Assembly (NCBI GenBank): GCA_965219855.1
Contig: CBDCOR010000015.1
Span: 62,001-126,000 of the forward strand
Source: CAUZIZ01 sp965219855
GTDB taxonomy: Bacteria; Acidobacteriota; UBA6911; RPQK01; JAJDTT01
Length of the DNA stretch: 64,000 nucleotides
Reading direction: 5' to 3'
Under the pieces are notes generated by a model, which saw only the letters and a list, made by a program, of their open reading frames with translations, was not told where the DNA came from and made no database searches. This document shows, piece by piece, positions 52,337-61,266 of the stretch. How positions within the stretch are numbered: position 1 is the first letter of the stretch; each line of letters opens with the position of its first letter. The position numbers were made by a program, and so were the translations under genes.

Positions 52337-53678
52337 GGTTCGCAGGGTCCACTTTGTGGGAATTGGGGGAGCGGGCATGAGCGCGATCGCCCAGGTTTTG
52401 CTGCAGTCGAACTATGTGGTGTCCGGTTCCGACCTGCTCGAGAGTCCTACCCTTCAACATCTCCGCTCTCTGGGGGGGGAAGTGTTCGTGGGGCATCGTT
52501 CCTCGAATGTTGGCAATGCCGAAGCTGTAGTGTTCAGCAGCGCAGTGTCTGCAGGAAATCCGGAGCTGGAAGCGGCGCGCCGAAGAAAACTTCCGATCCT
52601 GCACCGGGCCGACATGCTAGCCCATCTGATGCGGTCGAAGGAAGCGATCTCGATTGCGGGCACTCATGGCAAGACAACCACGACTGCCATGACCGCGGCT
52701 CTACTGCTGGAAGGGGGACTCGACCCGACTGTCCTGGTGGGGGCACACGTGAAGCAGCTGGGAGGTAACGCTCGGGTAGGCCAGGGTCGCTATTTGGTGG
52801 CCGAGGCGGACGAAAGCGACGGCACCTTCCTGAAACTGTCACCGCAGCGTGTGGTGGTAACCAACATCGACACCGATCACCTCGACTATTACGGTGACCT
52901 GGCACAGATCCAGGAAGCGTTTTTGGAGCATATCAGCCGAGTCCCTCTGGAGGGAAGCGTGATCGCCTGTCGCGATGATCCCAACCTTCGGCAGATCCTG
53001 AAAAAAGTTCACCGGCCCGTGATAGGTTACGGTTTGGAACCAGGGGCTAGTGTGTCAGCCCAGGATGTGGTCGGGAGTGCCCGCGGATCGGAGTATAACT
53101 GTCTGCACGAGGGCCAGTCTCTGGGGCGGATCCAGTTGGGAGTTCCCGGGCGGCACAATGTGGTTAATTCCCTGGCCGCGGTCGCTGTTGGCCTTCTGCT
53201 TGATGTCCCTTTCTCGGCCTGCCAGCGAGGGTTGAACGCCTTTTCTGGCGTCGAGCGGAGATTGGAATGGAAAGGGGAGAAGTCGAGTGTGCGTGTTCTA
53301 GACGACTACGGCCATCACCCTTCCGAAATCAAAGCGACTCTTCGGGCCTGTGCAGGAATGGAAAGGAGGCTGCTAGTCGTCTTTCAGCCCCATCGTTTTT
53401 CTCGAACTCATCACTTGATGTCAGATTTGGCAAAGTGCTTCGGAGGCGCAGATCAGCTCTTCGTGACGGACATTTATGCGGCCGGGGAAGAGCCGATTCC
53501 CGGCGTGTCCAGTAGACATTTGGTGGAGGAGATCAAGCGCTACCGTCAGGTGACCTATGCAGACGATCCCCAGAAGCTTGTCGAGGAATTGAAGCGTGCG
53601 ACAAGGCCTGGAGATCTGCTCCTTACCCTGGGTGCAGGGGACGTGTGGCAGATTGGAGAAGCCTATCTTGAAGATTAG
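52320..53678 (+). CDS. murC: UDP-MurNAc L-Ala ligase
   Basis: 452 residues from ATG 52320 (MAMLDEVRRVHFVGIGGAGM) after GGGAAG; a TTG at 52284 is an alternative. GTHGKTTTT is the ATP motif and NIDTDHLDYYG the metal and substrate loop. It adds the first amino acid to UDP-MurNAc. In many bacteria murB and ddl follow here, but the next gene is ftsQ. Confidence 0.95.
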   Translation: MAMLDEVRRVHFVGIGGAGMSAIAQVLLQSNYVVSGSDLLESPTLQHLRSLGGEVFVGHRSSNVGNAEAVVFSSAVSAGNPELEAARRRKLPILHRADMLAHLMRSKEAISIAGTHGKTTTTAMTAALLLEGGLDPTVLVGAHVKQLGGNARVGQGRYLVAEADESDGTFLKLSPQRVVVTNIDTDHLDYYGDLAQIQEAFLEHISRVPLEGSVIACRDDPNLRQILKKVHRPVIGYGLEPGASVSAQDVVGSARGSEYNCLHEGQSLGRIQLGVPGRHNVVNSLAAVAVGLLLDVPFSACQRGLNAFSGVERRLEWKGEKSSVRVLDDYGHHPSEIKATLRACAGMERRLLVVFQPHRFSRTHHLMSDLAKCFGGADQLFVTDIYAAGEEPIPGVSSRHLVEEIKRYRQVTYADDPQKLVEELKRATRPGDLLLTLGAGDVWQIGEAYLED

Positions 53679-54498
53679 TGGATTCAAACGAATCCTACTG
53701 GTGTCGGTGGGTTTCCTGGGTCGGTTCCTGGCGCTGCTACTTGTTTTCGGTGGCTTCTCCTGGGCTGTGTACTACGCCTGGGACTCGCCCCAGGCCCTGA
53801 AGTATTTCCAGCTTCGAGAAATCCACTTCGAAGGAGTCACCCATGTCTCGCAGGAGAGTCTCCGGCTGTTGATACAAAAATCCTCCCCACCAAATCTTCT
53901 CCAGATCGACCTTGAACACGTCCGCGGTATCGTCGAGACCGAGGCCTGGGTCAAGTCCGCGGTGGTTCGGCGTAAGCTTCCTGACGAGCTCTATATTTAT
54001 GTCGACGAGAGGAAACCGGCTGCAGTCGCAGCTATCGATCGGGGGCTCTACGTTGTCGACGAAGAGGGAATCATCCTCGATCGTCAGAAATCCGACGATC
54101 TCCTGGATCGCCCTGTCGTCAAGGGTCTCAGAAACCTGACTCCCGAGGATGCCCAAACCCACAACAGCTCAAGAATGCGGGCCTATACGAGACTGCTCGC
54201 CGAGCTATCTTCGGGAGAGCAGGACTATGCAGCTTCGGTCTCGGAAGTGGACGTGGAGAATCCGGAGCGGATCGGGATCGTTCTGGACCGTGATCCAGTG
54301 CCGATCTACCTGGGTGGGAATAGGTTTCTGGAACGCTATCAGCGCTTCCTTTCGCAGCAGAGCCTGTACCGTGAGCTCAAGCAGGAGCACGGGCTGATCG
54401 AATATATCGATCTGTCCTACGACAACAAGATCATATTTCACACCCCCGATGAGCAGACAGAGCGCATCACGGGTGGAGCCGACGACCACCCTCTATAG
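53668..54498 (+). CDS. ftsQ: cell division protein FtsQ
   Basis: 276 residues from TTG 53668 behind GGAG, overlapping murC by 11 bp. One membrane helix (FLALLLVFGGFSWAVYYAW), a POTRA domain (FQLREIHFEGVTHVSQESLR, WVKSAVVRRKLPDELYIYV) and the FtsQ beta domain follow. It links the Z-ring to FtsB/L. Confidence 0.92.
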   Translation: MKISGFKRILLVSVGFLGRFLALLLVFGGFSWAVYYAWDSPQALKYFQLREIHFEGVTHVSQESLRLLIQKSSPPNLLQIDLEHVRGIVETEAWVKSAVVRRKLPDELYIYVDERKPAAVAAIDRGLYVVDEEGIILDRQKSDDLLDRPVVKGLRNLTPEDAQTHNSSRMRAYTRLLAELSSGEQDYAASVSEVDVENPERIGIVLDRDPVPIYLGGNRFLERYQRFLSQQSLYRELKQEHGLIEYIDLSYDNKIIFHTPDEQTERITGGADDHPL

Positions 54499-54506
54499 CG
54501 ATCGTC

Positions 54507-55751
54507 ATGGCGAGGAAAAGGCACCTTCTAGCAGGAATCGACGTCGGTACGACGAAGATCTGCAGCGTGATCGCAGCGATCGATGAGGGGAAGGTTCGAA
54601 TCCCTGGAATCGGGTGGAGTGACTCCAAGGGCCTGAAGAAGGGAATCGTAGTCAACTTGACGGAGACCATAGACAGCATCAGGCAATCTCTAGACCAGGC
54701 GGAGACCGAGGCCCGTGCCGTCGTGGATTCAGCCTTTGTCAGCGTGGGTGGGATCCATATTCAGGGGTTGAACGCATCGGGCCGGACCGAACTGCGAGAT
54801 CAGAACAGTGAAATCACGGAGGAAGACATCGCTCGAGTCATTGACGAGGCGAAGTCGTTGGAGCTACCCGAACACTACGAGGTGATCCACGCCCTGACCC
54901 AGGATTTCACGGTGGACGGACAAGGAGACATCCTTAATCCTCTTGGTCTGATCGGACAGAGCCTCTCCGTCAACCTCCATTTGGTCCTGAACGCAGCGGC
55001 TGCAGTCCAGAACATTGTGAACGCGGTCAACAAAGCGGGGGTTGTTGTAAACGGTGTCGTCATGCAGCAGTTGGCTTCTGCAGAAGCCGTCCTGACCGCC
55101 GACGAGAAGGAGTTGGGAGTCATCGTTGTCGACATCGGTGGAGGAACTACTGATGTGGCTTTCTACCGTCGTTCCAGCATCTGGCACTCGGCGGTGCTGC
55201 CGATCGGTGGTGACCTCATTACCAAAGATATTGCGATCGGATTGAAGGTCCCGCTCCAGGAAGCCGAGCAGCTGAAGAGGGACATGGGAAACATGTTTCC
55301 TGAGAGCATCGCGACCGAGGAATTGCTGGAGATCAGCGAGGTCGGCACCGGTCGGCGAAGCACCATCTCGCGCCGCTTGCTGTGCAAGATCATCCAGGCT
55401 CGCTGTGAAGAGATCCTCAACGCAGTCGGGGAGATCGTAGAGGAAGTGAGGATGAGGAAAGACCTCATGACCGGCGTGGTTATCACCGGAGGTGGCTCTC
55501 AGCTCGATGGCCTGCTGGATCGGGCCGAGCAGATGCTGGCGATGCCAGTGCGGATGGGCTACCCCATCAATCCGGACTCGGCTGAAGAGCGACCGTTCGA
55601 TCCTGCCTATGCCACGGCACTAGGTTTGTTGAGGTACGGCAAGGAGATTCAGAATGGAATGGGATCCAACGGCTCCAGGAGCGTCTTGGCTCGCCGACCC
55701 AAGACGACGACCGAGCGCTTGAAGGATTGGGTGCTGGGAAGGATCGGCTAA
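54507..55751 (+). CDS. ftsA: cell division protein FtsA
   Basis: 414 residues. AGIDVGTTKICSVIA is the actin-fold phosphate 1 loop, VVDIGGGTTDVAFYR phosphate 2 and GVVITGGGSQLDGLLD the adenosine motif. The C-terminal amphipathic helix (RLKDWVLGRIG) tethers it to the membrane. It anchors FtsZ. It starts 8 bp after ftsQ. Confidence 0.96.
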   Translation: MARKRHLLAGIDVGTTKICSVIAAIDEGKVRIPGIGWSDSKGLKKGIVVNLTETIDSIRQSLDQAETEARAVVDSAFVSVGGIHIQGLNASGRTELRDQNSEITEEDIARVIDEAKSLELPEHYEVIHALTQDFTVDGQGDILNPLGLIGQSLSVNLHLVLNAAAAVQNIVNAVNKAGVVVNGVVMQQLASAEAVLTADEKELGVIVVDIGGGTTDVAFYRRSSIWHSAVLPIGGDLITKDIAIGLKVPLQEAEQLKRDMGNMFPESIATEELLEISEVGTGRRSTISRRLLCKIIQARCEEILNAVGEIVEEVRMRKDLMTGVVITGGGSQLDGLLDRAEQMLAMPVRMGYPINPDSAEERPFDPAYATALGLLRYGKEIQNGMGSNGSRSVLARRPKTTTERLKDWVLGRIG

Positions 55752-55803
55752 TTGTGTCTCTCCGAAACGGGAATGGAACACCAAGTTACAGTGGGGGCCT
55801 TAG

Positions 55804-56961
55804 ATGAGCCAGCTGATTTTTGAAGAAGAGCAAAGGACTAGTTGGGCGTTGGAAGAGGGGACGAGAGAGGGCGCCCGAATCAAAGTAGTAGGCATTGGCG
55901 GAGGGGGTTGTAACGCGATCAACCGGATGATTGAGGCCGGGATCGAGGGCGTCGATTTCATCGCTGGCAATACAGATCTGCAAGCGCTGCGGCATTCACA
56001 CGCATCCGTCAAGCTGCAGCTTGGCACCCAGCTGACGAAAGGCCTGGGTGCGGGTTCAGATCCCGAGGTCGGCCGCAAGGCAGCCCTGGAAGACACCGAG
56101 AGGATCATCGAGCTGCTAGAAGGGGCCGACATGGTCTTCGTGACCGGCGGCCTGGGAGGCGGTACCGGCACCGGAGGTGCCCCCATCGCTGCCAGTCTGG
56201 CCGCAGAGCTGGGTGCTCTGACCGTCGCCGTGGTGACCAAGCCCTTCAATTTTGAGGGCAAGAGGCGGATGCACCAGGCCGAACAGGGATTGTCGGAGCT
56301 CAAGGATAGCGCCGACACGGTCATTACGATCCCGAATGAGAAGCTTCTTAGCGCACTGCCTCCTGGGACCTCTCTCATGAATGCCTTCAAGTTTGCTGAT
56401 GATGTTCTATGTCAGGCAGTCCAGGGCATTAGTGATTTGATCAATGTCCCCGGGGTGATCAATCTCGATTTTGCTGATATCAAGACCATCATGTCGGGTA
56501 TGGGAATGGCATTGATGGGTACCGGTACGGCAGAAGGGGAGGATAGGGCAGTGTCGGCAGCGCGCAAAGCAGTTCACAGCCCGCTCCTGGAAGACGCGAC
56601 CGTCAAAGGAGCTCAGGGTGTCTTGATCAACGTCACTGGCAGCCACAATCTAACGCTTCACGAGGTGAGTGAGGCAAACTATGTGATTCAGGATTCAGCT
56701 GACCCGCATGCCAATATCATCTTCGGATCGGTTTTCGATGAGACCATGGGCGAAAAGGTCAAGATCACCGTCATAGCGACCGGATTTGGCGATCCGCCAC
56801 AATCTCGTCTCGATGGTCAGGGAAGCACTTCCGAGAGCCAGGAGACACCACGTCCCAGGGCGCTCCCAGGCCGCGAAGCAGCAGCAACGGTAGCCTACGC
56901 CTCCAAGATCGAACGCGAGGCGGAAATTCCTGCTTTTCTCCGGCGCGGGCAGGATAGCTGA
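55804..56961 (+). CDS. ftsZ: cell division GTPase FtsZ
   Basis: 385 residues. The tubulin signature GGGTGTG is at 118-124, VGIGGGGCNAINRMI near 29, the T7 loop INLDFADIKTIMSGMG around 218 and the C-terminal peptide IPAFLRRG for FtsA binding. A Ser/Glu/Pro-rich linker of about 45 residues separates the last two. It is the last gene of the cluster; repeat C follows within 20 bp. Confidence 0.97.
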   Translation: MSQLIFEEEQRTSWALEEGTREGARIKVVGIGGGGCNAINRMIEAGIEGVDFIAGNTDLQALRHSHASVKLQLGTQLTKGLGAGSDPEVGRKAALEDTERIIELLEGADMVFVTGGLGGGTGTGGAPIAASLAAELGALTVAVVTKPFNFEGKRRMHQAEQGLSELKDSADTVITIPNEKLLSALPPGTSLMNAFKFADDVLCQAVQGISDLINVPGVINLDFADIKTIMSGMGMALMGTGTAEGEDRAVSAARKAVHSPLLEDATVKGAQGVLINVTGSHNLTLHEVSEANYVIQDSADPHANIIFGSVFDETMGEKVKITVIATGFGDPPQSRLDGQGSTSESQETPRPRALPGREAAATVAYASKIEREAEIPAFLRRGQDS

Positions 56962-56979
56962 ACGTCGCACATCGCACCT

Positions 56980-57037
56980 CCAGGTCAACGATTAATGCGA
57001 AGATTGGGGAAGCCTGAAGCGCGAGCGAGATAGGGCT
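56980..57037. repeat. repeat C, solo copy after ftsZ
   Basis: CCAGGTCAACGATTAATGCG and GGGGAAGCCTGAAGCGCGAG match the left arm at 17475-17525 with few changes. The rest of the gap to 57197 has a GC-rich hairpin (GGGCCGGCCCGG) and no gene. Confidence 0.75.
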
Positions 57038-57197
57038 TTGCTAGCTTCCTCACGGCGGTCACCTCGCGGCCACTTACCGGGCCGGCCCGGGGGCCAACTT
57101 CACAGGAAGTGTGGAAAGGGTGTGGACGGGCCTGAGGAGGGATAGAGAGTAGGGGGTCTTCAGCACTTTGCACAACCCGAGTGCGTCGGCTGAAGCG

Positions 57198-58310
57198 TTA
57201 CCTCGCATATGTCACCCAGGTTATCTTGAGGTCGGATCCGTACTTGTCGATGCGGAACTTGCAGTAGCGCCGATCGCTCGTAACCGCCGCCACTACGGTC
57301 CCGGTTGGTAGACGGTTGCGGCGCGAATTGCTGCCCTCAATCCTGTCTCCAGAATAGGACATCCGTCGCAGATCATCGAGGGAAACGGAGTCGAAGTTCT
57401 CCCGGCCCAAGACCCGGAATCTGGCGTTGTTGTAGGGGACTAGAAGGCGCTGTTTGGTTCGATCCTGCCAGAAGAAGTCCGAGCCCTCTCGGCTTCTTCG
57501 GCCCTTGCCCGAATCGAGGTCGCAGAGCCAGTTCCCCTGGATGACCGTTTGACCTCTGGTATGGATGCGAGAGCTGGACGTCTGCTTGACCGTAACCGTG
57601 ACGCTTTTCTCTGCAGTGCTGCCCTGGCTGTTCCGCGCGATCAGAGTATAGCGGGTGCTTCTTAGAGGTTTGATCTCCTGAGAACCGGACAGAGCAACCT
57701 TACCACCAGGGCGCAGTTCCACACTGGTAGCGCCTGAGGTGCGCCAACCCAGCAGAGTGCGCTCACCTTCCTCAATCTGGTTAGGTTTCGCTACCAAAAC
57801 CGAGATGGTGGGTGCGGATGCCTCCGTTATATCCTTACTGACTTGGACAGTGAGCCGTGCCGTTTTGGTCCCACCCGCCCCGTCGCTCGCGGTCAACTCA
57901 TAGGTCGTCGTCCGGCGAGGACTGACCCCAGTTGAACCTGTTTCCGCCACCTCACCGATACCCTCGATGGTAACCTCGCTCGCATTTCGAGTTTCCCAGT
58001 TGAGAGTTGACTGTTCTCCGCTCCGGATCCTCAGAGGATCTGCGCTGAAGCGTGCGATGGAAAGCTTGATCGTGGGCAGCTTCTCAGGTTCCTCGTCGTC
58101 GCCCCCTTTTTTTTGTCCTCCCAGGTGCATGGCCAGACCGATCCCAAGAAAGACGAGTCCCGCGATCCCCGAAAGAACTCTGCCCCAGGTTCCCGGTTCG
58201 ATCTTCCCTTTGATTTTGCCGACTATGCCGATCGCCAGAAAGGCCAGACCGGCCAAGATGAGGATGGTCCCCAAGGGGGCATTTAGAATCTCTTTGGCCA
58301 AGTCAGACAT
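57198..58310 (-). CDS. membrane protein with two Ig-like domains and C-terminal beta domain
   Basis: 370 residues. Two membrane helices (LGTILILAGLAFLAIGIVG, VLSGIAGLVFLGIGLAMHLG) are followed by an acidic linker. Two immunoglobulin-like repeats each have a W and Y core (STLNWETRNASEVTIEGIGE; RTLLGWRTSGATSVELRPGG). A basic C-terminal domain carries a WL-CDLDSGKGR motif. I do not recognise a named family for the last part. It is probably exposed to the periplasm. It has its own promoter region and is convergent with the dcw cluster. Confidence 0.75.
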   Translation of the reverse strand: MSDLAKEILNAPLGTILILAGLAFLAIGIVGKIKGKIEPGTWGRVLSGIAGLVFLGIGLAMHLGGQKKGGDDEEPEKLPTIKLSIARFSADPLRIRSGEQSTLNWETRNASEVTIEGIGEVAETGSTGVSPRRTTTYELTASDGAGGTKTARLTVQVSKDITEASAPTISVLVAKPNQIEEGERTLLGWRTSGATSVELRPGGKVALSGSQEIKPLRSTRYTLIARNSQGSTAEKSVTVTVKQTSSSRIHTRGQTVIQGNWLCDLDSGKGRRSREGSDFFWQDRTKQRLLVPYNNARFRVLGRENFDSVSLDDLRRMSYSGDRIEGSNSRRNRLPTGTVVAAVTSDRRYCKFRIDKYGSDLKITWVTYAR

Positions 58311-58493
58311 CGGGGTTCACCCCATCAGTGGTGACGCATGGACTCGGGAGAACTCCAGCTTCTCGCCCCAGAGAGATTGCGTCAGCAGGTTGTTGAACTA
58401 CTGTCATAATCTGTGTTACAGGGTACTAGATCAAGACCGGACACGTGTCAAGCCAACACCGTCCGACCTTCCCGTTGGCCACTTGGGAGAGCA

Positions 58494-59774
58494 CTATTTC
58501 TCCAGATTGCGCCACTCCAGCTGAAGGAATTTGAAGGGCGAGTCACCCAGAACCTTGTATCCATGTTTTACATTTCTGGGGCAGAAGATCACGTCGCCGG
58601 GGCCCACCTCTCGTTCGAATTCTCCCACCTCCCAGATTGCCCTTCCTGCCAGGACGACCTCGGCTTGTTCCATCTGAGGATGATAGTGGACAGGAGTGAA
58701 TCCTCCGGGCTCGTACTCCACCAGGGCTATTATGGCCGCCTCCGAATTGATAGTCGGACTGGCAAACACCACCTGGGAGATGCCAAAGTGCCCGCCGGCG
58801 GCTCGCGTATCCAACTTGATCGGAGGCGTCTCCTTCTCGGAGCGAACGAAGCCTACTGGATGGGCCAGTGCCAAGTCTTTGGCAGCGGCTCCGTCCAGTT
58901 CAATACCTCCTCTGGGGACGGCTCTCCAGGAAGTAAAGCCGTCCAGAACAAATTCGTAACGCAGAATCCCGTAGAGCCCCTGCTCCCGGTTGGCCACGAA
59001 CAATTGCCCGTCCATGCTGAACACCAGTCTGCCGGGCGAGGCCAGGTGTTCGCCGGTCAATGATCCGTTTGTCTCCAGACGCCCTTTGCTCATCCTGAGG
59101 CGACGGATGGAATTGGTCGCCGCATCAGAAAGAAACACCTCTGTCCAGGGACTCACGGCAGCGGCAGTGAGGTCGCTGCCTTCCAAGGTGAGGGCCTCTT
59201 CCGCGGCGACATCGACCTGAGAACCCTTTCCAGTGTGGAGACGATCGACGCGGTCTCCTGTGATTCCAAAGATCTGATCCTCCAGCACGAAGATATCCTG
59301 GTACTTTCCAGCGGCGGCCTCCCTGAAGCTGTCGAGAAGTCGGCGCTTGGGATAGCTGTCCCGGACTGTCTCCGAGTAGAGCGAGCTCCCTTGCCGAAAG
59401 GGCTCTTCCAGATCGGGCGTGTCCAGGAGCCTACCAGCGAAGCTGGCTGGGTCTCCGTGTAATCCCGTGTAGGGCTCCAGACTGTCGCCTGCCGGCTGGT
59501 AGAGGAAGCGAGCCGATTCTTTTCGTTCCGGGGCATAGGTTACGAGAACATTGCCCTCCTTCATCTCGAGAGCTCGAATCTGGGTGACACCAGCCAAGTT
59601 TTTACTGCCATAGGTTCTGACCAGCTTTGCAATGCCTTGATCGCCTAGATGGAAGAGCCGAATCTGCTGATCTCCCGTTAGAACGAAAAGGCGATGGTTA
59701 GCGGGAGCACCCAGAGAACACGGAAGGGATGCGGCCAGGTAAGCAAACAGAATCTTACAGTGAAACGTCTTCAT
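58494..59774 (-). CDS. secreted propeller-cupin fusion
   Basis: 426 residues from ATG behind AAGGAGG. A signal peptide (ILFAYLAASLPCSLG) is followed by about 270 residues of NHL/SMP-30-like repeats (GDQQIRLFHLGDQGIAKLVR, LFVANREQGLYGILRYEF). The last ~110 residues are a cupin with the metal-binding pattern VHYHPQMEQAEVVLAGRAIW and HGYKVLG. Cupin His-His-Glu residues are present. Fusion of these two folds is unusual; a secreted metalloenzyme or binding protein is the simplest guess. Confidence 0.75.
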   Translation of the reverse strand: MKTFHCKILFAYLAASLPCSLGAPANHRLFVLTGDQQIRLFHLGDQGIAKLVRTYGSKNLAGVTQIRALEMKEGNVLVTYAPERKESARFLYQPAGDSLEPYTGLHGDPASFAGRLLDTPDLEEPFRQGSSLYSETVRDSYPKRRLLDSFREAAAGKYQDIFVLEDQIFGITGDRVDRLHTGKGSQVDVAAEEALTLEGSDLTAAAVSPWTEVFLSDAATNSIRRLRMSKGRLETNGSLTGEHLASPGRLVFSMDGQLFVANREQGLYGILRYEFVLDGFTSWRAVPRGGIELDGAAAKDLALAHPVGFVRSEKETPPIKLDTRAAGGHFGISQVVFASPTINSEAAIIALVEYEPGGFTPVHYHPQMEQAEVVLAGRAIWEVGEFEREVGPGDVIFCPRNVKHGYKVLGDSPFKFLQLEWRNLEK

Positions 59775-60126
59775 TTTTTTGCCTCCTTCTGGGACTCGTG
59801 CCAAACCGGCTTCCGGTAATGCGACTCCACGTCTCTGGAGGGTCGGGAAGGGGTGAGCACGGGTAGAAAGTCTAAGCCCGTCGCGATCTGGGAATCAAGT
59901 AGCGGTTACGGGGCGACTGGAAGGAGTCTTCCATTTTCCCCGGTATTCCCAAAATCGGTCGTATTTGTGTGATACGCTAGAGCTTACGTTCGGGTTCTCG
60001 TTTGTTCTTGAACAGGTTTGGGGGTATGTTTCCTCGTAGAGCTATCCTGAGTCCAGGCGAGTTCCGGTGGCGTGGGCTGGAAGGACGTGCGCCCATCGAT
60101 CCCGCTTCGGGAATGCATAGACAGCC
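59775..60126. other. intergenic gap, probable promoter region
   Basis: A 352-bp gap between divergent genes. For the plus-strand genes TTGTTC (60002-60007), a 17-base spacer and TATGTT (60025-60030) make a plausible promoter. GC-rich sequence follows until the ATG at 60127. No repeat of families A-E is found here. Confidence 0.45.
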
Positions 60127-60507
60127 ATGCCTCGTGCACTCTTAGTAGTTAAGGAGCTGATCGGCAGCGCGATCCTGATCTACGCTTCCCTGATCGCCGC
60201 GCTTACGGTCAGGTTTCTCTGGACCGATTTCCAGGGGATTATTCGGTCTCAAGAAAGTTACTGGGACTTTGTCGCCTATTCCATTCTTGCCCTCCGCAAC
60301 GCTCTAATCCCTAGTCTTCTCGCGGGTCTCGCAATTTTCTTCTTGTATTACCGCCGTCGAGAGCCCGCGACCCTGAAAGCAGAGTTTTTCCGCGGAAGCA
60401 TCGCTCTGATGGCTTTCTTCACTAGCATGGGGATCCTGAGCCTGGTCTTGGCCCCGGCTTACACCTTTCCCAGGGAGACCTGGGTCGCGGCCTGGGTTTT
60501 TCGGTGA
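60127..60507 (+). CDS. small polytopic membrane protein
   Basis: 126 residues with about three membrane helices (LIGSAILIYASLIAALTVRF, LIPSLLAGLAIFFLYYRRR, MAFFTSMGILSLVLAPAY). No known family recognised. Its stop overlaps the start of the FlaA1-type gene (GTGATG), so it is co-translated with it and may assist the same surface-sugar pathway. Confidence 0.7.
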   Translation: MPRALLVVKELIGSAILIYASLIAALTVRFLWTDFQGIIRSQESYWDFVAYSILALRNALIPSLLAGLAIFFLYYRRREPATLKAEFFRGSIALMAFFTSMGILSLVLAPAYTFPRETWVAAWVFR

Positions 60508-61208
60508 TGTGTCTCTGGGTAACGGTCCTCACCAGACACCTGTCTCCATCAGTCGCTCACAGACTGCTCTATAGCCGGTCCACTCAGCTCTTCATCGATA
60601 GTGGGGTGGTAGTCCTCGCTTTGGTCTTGGCCTATATTTTACGTTTTGATATTGCCATTCCCGGCAGATACCAACAGCAACTCACGATTCTGCTTCCCTA
60701 TGTGATTATCCTTTCGGTGGGTGTGAACTACCTATGGGGCGTCTACGCCTTTATTTGGCGTTTTACGGGCCTTCGGGAAGCCCTGGTAATCGCCCAATCG
60801 GTGGCAACTACAACCTTGGTTCTCACGGTCCTGCGCATCGTCGCCTTTTATGAATACCCCCTCCTGCGAATACCGCTTGGGATCTTGTTTACCCAAGTCC
60901 TGCTGAATTATGTGGGTTTCCTTGGCGTGCGCGTCTTGCGCCGAGTACAACATCGGCATCGGCTTCGGGAGGGCAAGAAGACCTCTGCTGCCAGCAAGAG
61001 GGTGCTGCTGATCGGAGCGGGCCAGGCTGGCCAGCTACTGCTTCGTGAACTGGAACACGATCCGACTTTTGATGTGATGGGATTCCTGGATGACGATCCC
61101 CGGAAAATCAAGCGCGTCATTAACGGTGTCCGCGTGATGGGGAGTACCGAAGATCTTGCTTCCGTGGTCCGAGAATACAGTATGGACGAAGTGATCCTTT
61201 GCATGTAG
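60504..61208 (+). CDS. FlaA1/CapD-type nucleotide-sugar dehydratase, N-terminal fragment (membrane and CoA-binding-3 part)
   Basis: 234 residues. Four membrane helices (LFIDSGVVVLALVLAYILRF, LPYVIILSVGVNYLWGVYAF and two more) precede a Rossmann domain (VLLIGAGQAGQLLLREL, MGFLDDDPRKI). This is the N-terminal half of a WbpM/PglF-like protein. It ends at TAG 61206 in EVILCM, exactly where relatives continue with P-S/T-A. The remainder is found after a 61-nt insertion in the next frame (61267 on). As a lone fragment it lacks the catalytic domain. A GTG (60504) or ATG (60507) start is possible. Confidence 0.83.
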   Translation: MMCLWVTVLTRHLSPSVAHRLLYSRSTQLFIDSGVVVLALVLAYILRFDIAIPGRYQQQLTILLPYVIILSVGVNYLWGVYAFIWRFTGLREALVIAQSVATTTLVLTVLRIVAFYEYPLLRIPLGILFTQVLLNYVGFLGVRVLRRVQHRHRLREGKKTSAASKRVLLIGAGQAGQLLLRELEHDPTFDVMGFLDDDPRKIKRVINGVRVMGSTEDLASVVREYSMDEVILCM

Positions 61209-61266
61209 TTTGGGCGGGCGCGGGGCCGCTAGCGCGAGCCTTTTTTAATTGCCCGGCCACTGCGGG
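61206..61266 (+). other. 61-nt insertion within the FlaA1-type gene
   Basis: Removing 61206-61266 joins ...VILCM to PTASRSLLTRIVKRCERMQI in one frame (61 = 3n+1 accounts for the shift). The inserted stretch begins with TAG, has a hairpin GGCCGC-TAGC-GCGAGCC followed by TTTTTT, and ends CACTGCGGG. No clear target duplication is visible (one shared base). Confidence 0.6.
61224..61246 (+). terminator. terminator-like hairpin within the insertion
   Basis: A 6-bp GC stem (GGCCGC with GCG-A-GCC, one bulged A), a TAGC loop and six T residues directly after. It has the form of an intrinsic terminator and would separate the two halves of the gene at the transcript level. Confidence 0.5.
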
